Assembly (NCBI GenBank): GCA_012270665.1
Contig: JAAXHY010000523.1
Location: 1-11,085 of the forward strand
DNA length: 11,085 bases
Direction: 5' to 3'
DNA from: Dehalococcoidia bacterium
GTDB taxonomy: Bacteria > Chloroflexota > Dehalococcoidia > SAR202 > UBA11138
Shown here: positions 6,536 through 11,085 of the stretch, piece after piece
How positions within the stretch are numbered: the stretch's first letter is position 1
How the letters are laid out: the number at the start of each line of letters is the position of its first letter
Translations under genes and position numbers: made by a program
Notes under the pieces: generated by a model
Told to the model about the DNA's origin: nothing
What the model saw: the letters and a program-made list of their open reading frames with translations, nothing else
The model's database searches: none

Positions 6536-6635
6536 TGCGCCTATCGAAATTACAGTAGCATGTGACATTGTACCAATCTAGTCTGGGTGGAAAGGGTTGC
6601 GCCCCTCCCTTCCTCACAGAAACTCTGAGCATAGA

Positions 6636-6683
6636 CTCGAGAAACCCATATCCTCAGGATTAGGGTGAGAGGAATTTCTCGAG
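6636..6683 (+). promoter_or_regulatory. Leader hairpin just before the PIN-TRAM gene
   Basis: CTCGAGAAA (6636-6644) and TTTCTCGAG (6675-6683) pair perfectly over 9 bp. The 30-base loop holds a smaller self-complementary segment, ATCCTCAGGAT (6650-6660), and an alternative GTG start at 6665 with its AGGA site. The hairpin ends 20 bases before the chosen ATG (6704). It may protect the mRNA end or control initiation; no T-run follows, so it is not a classical terminator. Confidence 0.45.
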
Positions 6684-6703
6684 ACAGCGGAAGAAACCCG
6701 AGA

Positions 6704-7768
6704 ATGGTCGCGGACATTGTTTCCCGTATCGTTGGGGGCGCTCTCCTGGCCACTGCCGGATGGGGCCTCGGCGGATACATTACGGACATTTGGGGACCTG
6801 AGCGTTTCGTGCTCTGGGCCTTTGGACTTGCCATCTCAGGTGGCCTCATCGGCCTGATCTCAACTCCTTTCATTCTGGGCCAAATCTATTCGAGCATTGT
6901 GGAACAAACTCATTCTATTCCCACGTCCAGAATGTTGTCGGGAATAGTAGGCGTTATGATGGGGCTTCTGGTCGCTTTGCTCTTCTCTGTACTTCTTTGG
7001 CGCATACCGGGATGGCCCGGCGTGACCTTTCCCATTGTGCTGAGTCTGCTGCTGGCGTATATGGGTGGAATGATAATGTTCTCCCCATCACGAGACTTGT
7101 TCCAGAAATTCGTGTCTGGACAGCCACCTCATTCCCTCAACGGAGACGCTCCTCAGCCGAGAGGCAACCAAGCCGGCCTCATGCTGATAGACACGAGTGC
7201 GATCATAGATGGGCGAATAGCATCCGTGTCTCAAACCGGATTCCTGCAGGGCACGCTCGTCATTCCTCGCTTTGTCCTCAACGAACTTCGACATGTGGCG
7301 GACTCTGGCGATTCGGTGAGGCGAGCTAGGGGCCGGAGAGGTCTGGAAATCCTGAATCAGATACGCATGGACGGCAAAGTCCATACCGAGGTGCTCGAAG
7401 TAGATTATCCCCGAGCCAAGGACGTGGACGCGAAGTTGGTGGGCCTGGCAAAAGACATGGGAGCCTCCATCGTAACTACCGACTTCAATCTGAACCGCGT
7501 CGCCCAAATTGATGGCATAACCGTTCTCAACGTCAACGAGCTTGCCGGTTCGCTGCGTCCTGTAGTAATTCCGGGGGAGAATATGCGGCTTAGGATAATC
7601 CAAGAAGGCACGGAAGCCGGTCAGGGTGTGGGCTTCCTCGAAGATGGCACTATGGTCGTTGTGGAATCCGGCGCTCGTTACCTTGATACCGAATTGACCG
7701 TTACGGCAACGCGCATATTGCAAACGGCTGCGGGTCGTATAATATTCGCGCAGCCGGCGAAGGGCTAA
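6704..7768 (+). CDS. Membrane PIN-TRAM domain protein (YacL type)
   Basis: A 354-residue protein with four hydrophobic helices (about 5-25, 35-58, 78-99, 105-127), then a PIN nuclease domain (about 158-280) and a TRAM domain (about 284-350). The PIN acidic set is complete: Asp163 (LIDTS), Asp169 (IIDGR), Glu194 (LNELRH), Asp242 (DVDAK) and Asp260 (TTDFNLN). The architecture is that of Bacillus YacL; PIN domains are RNases, TRAM binds RNA, so it is probably a membrane-attached RNase. Start choice: an in-frame GTG at 6665 has a nearby AGGA and would add 13 polar residues, but it lies inside a stable hairpin, and the ATG at 6704 puts the N-terminus directly before helix 1 as is usual for the family; both remain possible. 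It leads an operon with ispD, ispF and cysS. Confidence 0.88.
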   Translation: MVADIVSRIVGGALLATAGWGLGGYITDIWGPERFVLWAFGLAISGGLIGLISTPFILGQIYSSIVEQTHSIPTSRMLSGIVGVMMGLLVALLFSVLLWRIPGWPGVTFPIVLSLLLAYMGGMIMFSPSRDLFQKFVSGQPPHSLNGDAPQPRGNQAGLMLIDTSAIIDGRIASVSQTGFLQGTLVIPRFVLNELRHVADSGDSVRRARGRRGLEILNQIRMDGKVHTEVLEVDYPRAKDVDAKLVGLAKDMGASIVTTDFNLNRVAQIDGITVLNVNELAGSLRPVVIPGENMRLRIIQEGTEAGQGVGFLEDGTMVVVESGARYLDTELTVTATRILQTAAGRIIFAQPAKG

Positions 7769-7774
7769 CTGGCG

Positions 7775-8500
7775 TTGGTGAGTCCACCACTGCACAACCC
7801 CCTAGGAACGATCTCCAAGGTCGGTGTCGCCATCGTCGCGGCAGGAGAAAGTCGGCGAATGGGCGGCTTGGACAAGCTGTTCGCACCACTCGGAAATATA
7901 CCCCTTCTTGCACATTGTGTGATGACTTTCAATGAATCTCCACTGGTTCACACTATAGTAATCGCAGCCTCCATCCACAACTTAGGGGATGTGCGAAGAA
8001 TGATCAGAAGTCTTGGACTGGAAAAGGTCGAAAGCGTAGTAGAAGGTGGAGCGCGCAGGCAAGACTCCGTGCTGAACGCGCTGCGAGAGCTGAAAGGGAG
8101 CGACATCGTACTTGTGCATGACGGCGCGCGACCATTTGTTGACGAGCCAATGATAGAACACGCTATCTCAACAGCCTCGGAATCGGCTGCCGCTATCGCC
8201 GCCGTGCCTGTTAAGGATACGATAAAAGTGGCTAATCGCGACATGACAGTGTCTGAAACGCCACCCAGAGATTCTCTGTGGGCTTCCCAAACACCGCAGG
8301 CGTTCACATATGAACTGATTTGGGATGCCCATACGCAAACAGAACACGACGTCACAGATGACGCCGCGATGATCGAGGCCATGGGGCATCCTGTGTATAT
8401 GTTTATGGGTTCATACGACAACATCAAGATAACCACACCCGAAGACCTACACATTGCCGAAACAATTCTGCGATCAAGACGCAAGGACCGGTCGGATTGA
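7775..8500 (+). CDS. ispD: 2-C-methyl-D-erythritol 4-phosphate cytidylyltransferase
   Basis: A 241-residue enzyme for MEP pathway step three: CTP plus MEP gives CDP-methylerythritol and pyrophosphate. Motifs: the nucleotide loop AAGESRRMGGLDKLF (22-36) with the Arg-Met pair and Lys, GGARRQDSV (91-99), VHDGARPF (114-121), QTPQAF (172-177), DDAAM (195-199) and NIKITTPED (216-224). Length fits the family (about 230). It begins 6 bases after the PIN-TRAM stop with either TTG 7775 or GTG 7778; an AAGGG lies 10 bases before the TTG, slightly favouring it. About 14 residues precede the first core strand, a little more than usual. The TGA overlaps the TTG start of ispF. Confidence 0.93.
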   Translation: MVSPPLHNPLGTISKVGVAIVAAGESRRMGGLDKLFAPLGNIPLLAHCVMTFNESPLVHTIVIAASIHNLGDVRRMIRSLGLEKVESVVEGGARRQDSVLNALRELKGSDIVLVHDGARPFVDEPMIEHAISTASESAAAIAAVPVKDTIKVANRDMTVSETPPRDSLWASQTPQAFTYELIWDAHTQTEHDVTDDAAMIEAMGHPVYMFMGSYDNIKITTPEDLHIAETILRSRRKDRSD

Positions 8501-8976
8501 CTTGGCGTACAGGCATAGGTGTGGACGTCCATCCCCTCGTCGAGGGGCGTGACCTGGCGCTTGGAGGCATAACAATTCCATATAACCACGGATTGGATGG
8601 CCACAGCGACGGGGACGCCCTGATTCACGCGATAATTGACGCCTGTCTAGGCGCAGCCAATCTTGGGGATATAGGCGCCCACTTCCCTGCCAGTGATCCC
8701 AAGTATGCCGGGATTCGCAGCGCAAAGCTCCTTTCGGAGACCATGTCGATACTGGCCCGACTGGATTGGCGGGTAGATTACATTGATGCTACAATACTCG
8801 CCGAACGTCCCATGCTCAGGCCATATATTGCCGATATGCGCGCCGAGTTGGCTACTGCACTGAAAATGGGCATAGAATCGGTCAGTCTAAAGGCAACCAC
8901 CACCGATCATCTCGGCTTCGTGGGCCGCGGTGAGGGCATTTGTTGCATGGCAATCGCCACGATAACCAAGATATGA
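8497..8976 (+). CDS. ispF: 2-C-methyl-D-erythritol 2,4-cyclodiphosphate synthase
   Basis: A 159-residue MEP-pathway enzyme that cyclises CDP-ME 2-phosphate to MEcPP with loss of CMP, working as a homotrimer. Zinc ligands are visible: Asp10 and His12 in GVDVHPL and His44 in DGDALIHAI; further signatures are DGHSDGDA (34-41), GDIGAHFP (57-64), the ERP turn (103-105), KATTTD (132-137) and Glu146 in GRGEG. The start is a TTG overlapping the ispD TGA (TTGA), with AAGGA 9 bases upstream, which supports this rare codon. The stop overlaps the cysS ATG. IspE, the enzyme between IspD and IspF, is not in the window. Confidence 0.95.
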   Translation: MTWRTGIGVDVHPLVEGRDLALGGITIPYNHGLDGHSDGDALIHAIIDACLGAANLGDIGAHFPASDPKYAGIRSAKLLSETMSILARLDWRVDYIDATILAERPMLRPYIADMRAELATALKMGIESVSLKATTTDHLGFVGRGEGICCMAIATITKI

Positions 8977-10328
8977 AACTGTACGACACCCTTAGAGGGC
9001 AGGTTAACGATTTCGACTCACCGAACGGATTGGTCCGTATGTACGTGTGCGGAATCACCCCATACTCGTCCTCGCACATCGGTCACGCCATGTCCGCCGT
9101 TACTTTCGACGCGCTGCGTCGTTATCTTGAATTCAGAGGATTCAAAGTTCGTCACATTCAGAATTTCACCGACATTGACGATAAGATGATAGCGGCGGCG
9201 AACGAAAGCAATGTATCCGTGTCAGAACTCGCAGAAGCCAACATTGACGAATACGTCAACGCAATGAGCGAGCTGAACGTTGTGCCTGCCCATGAATACC
9301 CCAGGGCGACCCGTGAGATAGACAAGATAGTTGAGATTATCCAAACACTGATCGAAAAAGGCTATGCCTACGAGGTTGACGGGGATGTCTATTTCAGGGT
9401 CAGGCACGATGAAGATTACGGTAAGCTGAGTCACAGAAGCGTTGACGATTTGCTCTCAGGAGCTCGAATAGAAATCGACGAAAGAAAAGAAGACGTACTG
9501 GACTTCGCTCTGTGGAAGTCTCAGAAACCTGGCGAACCGGCGTGGGGCAGTCCATGGGGAAAAGGGCGACCGGGCTGGCATATAGAATGCAGCGCAATGT
9601 CAATCAAGTACCTCGGCGAAACCATTGACATTCACGGTGGCGGCGAAGACCTGGTCTTTCCTCACCACGAGAATGAGATAGCTCAATCTGAGTCGTACAC
9701 CGACCAAATCCCTTTCTCCAGATTCTGGTTGCACAACGGGATGCTTCGACTCGGGTCGGAGAAGATGAGCAAGTCCCTGGGAAATATCATCTCCCTGCCC
9801 GAAGCGCTTGACTCCTACGACCCCCAAGCGCTTAGGCTTTTCTTCCTCAGCTCGCACTACCGCTCTCCCCTGTTCTACAGTGAGGAAAGCGTTCGCGCTC
9901 AGGAACGCGCGATCCAGAGATTGAGACAGGCGGCCAATGCCCCCAGCGAAGACGGCCCCAAGCTTGACGCCACCGAGTTGAGAGAGCGTTTCATTGAGTC
10001 CATGGACGACGACCTCAACACTCCCAGGGCATTAGCGGCATTGTTCGATCTCGCGCGCGAAATAAATCGCGGACGCGAGCGCGGCTCAGATATTACAGAA
10101 GCGCAAGATGCGCTGCGTGAACTGGCAGGGGTGTTAGGACTCACGCTCGAGGAGCCACAGGTTGATACCGCAGAAGCCGCACCCTTCATTCAGACCCTCG
10201 TGGACGTTAGAACAGAACTCCGCGCAGCACGCCAGTTCCAGCTCGCAGACAGTATTCGCGACCAGCTTACCAAGCTTGGGGTGACTCTGGAAGACAGCCC
10301 AGAAGGCACCACCTGGCGCCTCGGTTAA
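8973..10328 (+). CDS. cysS: Cysteinyl-tRNA synthetase
   Basis: A 451-residue class I tRNA synthetase that charges tRNA-Cys. Zinc ligands: Cys26 (MYVCG), Cys206 (WHIECSAMS), His231 and Glu235 ([12 protein letters not shown]). ATP-site motifs: HIGH (35-38) and KMSKS (264-268) in [11 protein letters not shown] helical anticodon-binding DALR-type region follows from about 330, and the length fits CysRS. The open frame extends to 8940, but the ATG at 8973 overlapping the ispF TGA gives the normal N-terminus (KLYDTL). The first motif reads [14 protein letters not shown], resembling MshC of actinomycetes; however, NEIAQSE and the full C-terminal region mark it as CysRS. A probable terminator follows. 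Confidence 0.94.
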   Translation: MKLYDTLRGQVNDFDSPNGLVRMYVCGITPYSSSHIGHAMSAVTFDALRRYLEFRGFKVRHIQNFTDIDDKMIAAANESNVSVSELAEANIDEYVNAMSELNVVPAHEYPRATREIDKIVEIIQTLIEKGYAYEVDGDVYFRVRHDEDYGKLSHRSVDDLLSGARIEIDERKEDVLDFALWKSQKPGEPAWGSPWGKGRPGWHIECSAMSIKYLGETIDIHGGGEDLVFPHHENEIAQSESYTDQIPFSRFWLHNGMLRLGSEKMSKSLGNIISLPEALDSYDPQALRLFFLSSHYRSPLFYSEESVRAQERAIQRLRQAANAPSEDGPKLDATELRERFIESMDDDLNTPRALAALFDLAREINRGRERGSDITEAQDALRELAGVLGLTLEEPQVDTAEAAPFIQTLVDVRTELRAARQFQLADSIRDQLTKLGVTLEDSPEGTTWRLG

Positions 10329-10332
10329 TTCG

Positions 10333-10352
10333 CGCTCGCCGGGAGCGTTTTT
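10333..10352 (+). terminator. Probable rho-independent terminator after cysS
   Basis: CGCTC (10333-10337), a 5-base loop, GAGCG (10343-10347) and then five T residues (10348-10352). It begins 4 bases after the cysS stop. The stem is short but G+C-rich and the T-run is correctly placed for the plus strand; on the minus strand no comparable T-run follows. Confidence 0.65.
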
Positions 10353-10368
10353 GCGATCTCCGTAGCAG

Positions 10369-10443
10369 TGGAGCCAACGGGCGGATTCGAACCGCCGACC
10401 TGCGGTTTACGAAACCGCTGCTCTACCACTGAGCTACGTTGGC
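10369..10443 (-). tRNA. tRNA-Thr (anticodon CGT)
   Basis: The minus strand folds into a full cloverleaf: 7-bp acceptor GCCAACG/CGTTGGC, 4-bp D stem GCTC/GAGC with AGTGGTA loop, anticodon stem GCGGT/ACCGC with loop TTCGTAA (anticodon CGT, reads ACG), a 5-base variable loop, T stem GGCGG/CCGCC with TTCGAAT loop, discriminator T and an encoded CCA (10371-10369). The body is 72 bases. CGT with this scaffold is threonine. It points toward cysS, so the two transcripts converge. Confidence 0.95.
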
Positions 10444-10583
10444 TTTCAAGATGATCTGGCAGTATTCTTGAGGCAATCGGCGGTTTTACTAACATGTCTG
10501 CTAACCAACGTGCCTCTCGAACGCCTCAACTGCACCGACGTCCATGTCCCTCAGAACGTGAGAGTGATGTCCACAGTAGTTGC

Positions 10584-10617
10584 AATTGTACTATGCCCGA
10601 GCCTCTCTTGTACAATT
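10584..10617. repeat. 8-bp inverted repeat resembling the 6485-6535 element
   Basis: AATTGTAC (10584-10591) and GTACAATT (10610-10617) are exact reverse complements with 18 bases between. The right arm is followed by CTGCGCGCCCGAA, close to TGTGCGCCTATCGAA after the right arm at 6527-6535. TTGTAC (10586-10591) and TACAAT (10611-10616) could also act as -35/-10 boxes with 19-base spacing, but no gene follows on the plus strand. Confidence 0.45.
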
Positions 10618-10822
10618 CTGCGCGCCCGAATCAATCAGGAAAATTCCGAAAGTCGCCATCCGTTGAGTCCACAGTGAATGACAAGCGGTGTCAGCTTTCG
10701 AGATGCGACTGGACTACATATGAACCTACCCAAGCCCTCGGTCCAGTCATCGTGACGCGCTTGGCTGAGAAGCGCAGGGAGATGCTGTATCCGCGCAGCA
10801 CAAAGAATGATGTTTATGATTG

Positions 10823-10844
10823 AAGCGCCTTCTTGAGTGCGCTT
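10823..10844 (-). terminator. Possible 3' hairpin after the VOC-like gene
   Basis: AAGCGC and GCGCTT (10823-10828, 10839-10844) pair around a 10-base loop, starting 8 bases beyond the VOC stop on the minus strand. No true T-run follows, so termination is only possible. The same stem sequence forms another hairpin at 10757-10775. Confidence 0.3.
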
Positions 10845-10851
10845 GCTGACG

Positions 10852-11085
10852 CTAGCCTTTGACTAGGCAGAACTCGTTGCCGTCCGGGTCCGCGACCACC
10901 GCCAGTTCCTCTCCAGGCTCGACAAAGTCTCTGAGCGCTCTTCCACCGAGCGCTTCCACTCGCGACAGCGCCGCCGGCACGTCAGGGACTGTCAGGTCCA
11001 TGTGTACACGGGTCTTGCTCGTTTTCCTCTCGGGGACGCGCTGGAGATAGACTGTCAGGCCATTGGGGAGGGGTTTGAAGGAGAG
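10852..11085 (-). CDS. VOC-family (glyoxalase-like) protein, C-terminal part (partial)
   Basis: The minus strand carries 77 codons and a TAG stop (10854-10852), open to the window edge. The residues fit the second half of a glyoxalase-like VOC protein: TRVHMDLTVPDVPAALSRVEALGG, then a strand pair and VVADPDGNEFCLV near the end, where the Glu of GNEFC is the usual metal-site position and His28 of RVHMD its partner. Family members are about 115-130 residues, so roughly the first third to 40 percent lies beyond the window. An ATG inside (residue 29) is in mid-domain and not a likely start. It shows little resemblance to the VOC protein at 4696-5088 apart from the fold. Substrate unknown. Confidence 0.8.
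   Translation of the reverse strand, partial: LSFKPLPNGLTVYLQRVPERKTSKTRVHMDLTVPDVPAALSRVEALGGRALRDFVEPGEELAVVADPDGNEFCLVKG

Larger units (their letters stand above)
6326..6703. other. Divergent intergenic region rich in inverted repeats
   Basis: About 378 bases separate the minus-strand hydrolase from the plus-strand PIN-TRAM gene; no credible gene was found in it. It contains several perfect inverted repeats (6374-6394, 6432-6456, 6485-6535, 6636-6683) and a good -10 box at 6505-6510. This is the only divergent promoter region of the window, so it should hold the control sites of both neighbouring transcripts. Confidence 0.7.
10444..10851. other. Non-coding stretch with inverted repeats, no supportable gene
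   Basis: About 408 bases lie between the tRNA and the end of the VOC-like gene. Short open frames here have no recognisable motifs and high Ser/Arg/Pro content typical of random frames. It holds the AATTGTAC inverted repeat at 10584-10617 and two GCGCTT/AAGCGC hairpins at 10757-10775 and 10823-10844. The tRNA promoter should lie just above 10444 on the minus strand, but no clear boxes were seen. Confidence 0.6.

Noticed and set aside
6581..6613. T-box-like GGGTGG segment followed by a GGAA-GGG/CCC-TTCC hairpin in the leader of the operon containing cysS
   Set aside because: The conserved T-box sequence is only partly matched, no T-run follows the hairpin, and no specifier-loop stem could be recognised in the short leader.
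7088..7795. Minus-strand open frame (235 codons) opposite the PIN-TRAM gene
   Set aside because: The plus-strand frame contains a complete PIN catalytic set and TRAM domain; the opposite frame has none.
7948..8628. Minus-strand open frame (226 codons) opposite ispD/ispF
   Set aside because: Antisense shadow of two enzymes with full active-site motifs; Ser/Thr-rich translation without a domain.
8940..8972. Upstream in-frame start for cysS
   Set aside because: It would add 11 residues inside the conserved end of ispF; the ATGA-coupled ATG at 8973 yields the usual CysRS N-terminus.
8973..10328. Assignment of this gene as mycothiol ligase MshC
   Set aside because: The first motif is MshC-like, but the [11 protein letters not shown] zinc segment and the C-terminal tRNA-binding region are those of CysRS.
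10494..10823. 109-codon plus-strand open frame in the gap after the tRNA
   Set aside because: No ribosome-binding site of note, no motif, and composition typical of random frames; the region carries hairpins instead.

Overview
The window reads as a bacterial chromosome segment of moderate G+C with dense, mostly housekeeping genes. Several traits fit Chloroflexota (perhaps a Dehalococcoidia/SAR202-type lineage): a YvcK-type protein with two added N-terminal membrane helices, a CysRS whose first active-site motif reads CGITPY, MEP-pathway isoprenoid genes, and many start/stop overlaps. This placement is inference from sequence character, not from a database search.

Layout. (1) 1-1922, plus strand: the 3' end of gatB, then a membrane-anchored YvcK/CofD-family protein, secG, and a 46-codon remnant of a DUF62 (SAM hydroxide adenosyltransferase / SAM-dependent halogenase superfamily) gene. 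The remnant ends exactly where a convergent gene begins. (2) 1919-6325, minus strand, read from high to low coordinates: a membrane-anchored dienelactone-hydrolase-like protein, a VOC-family protein, a RidA/YjgF-family protein lacking the usual catalytic Arg, a HIT-family hydrolase, a YqeK-type HD hydrolase and an FAD-linked oxidase. The last three form a tight, partly overlapping block. (3) 6326-6703: a divergent intergenic region with several perfect inverted repeats and one good -10 box. (4) 6704-10328, plus strand: a membrane PIN-TRAM protein (YacL type), ispD, ispF and cysS with overlapping or near-contiguous junctions, closed by a probable intrinsic terminator. This gene order recalls the Bacillus yacL-ispD-ispF-gltX-cysE-cysS cluster without gltX and cysE. 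(5) 10369-10443, minus strand: tRNA-Thr(CGT), then about 400 bases with no supportable gene, then the C-terminal part of a second VOC-family protein running off the window.

How the genes work together. The left cluster mixes tRNA-dependent amidation (GatB), a UDP-sugar-binding-type regulator (YvcK) and the Sec translocon (SecG). The middle cluster holds small hydrolases plausibly used for metabolite repair and dinucleotide (Ap4A-type) turnover, next to an oxidase of unknown substrate. The right cluster covers two steps of the MEP isoprenoid pathway and cysteinyl-tRNA charging. I found no convincing undescribed multi-gene system. The points most worth checking are the truncated DUF62 gene at a probable rearrangement junction, the HIT-YqeK coupled pair, the Arg-less Rid protein, and the inverted repeats in the two non-coding stretches.
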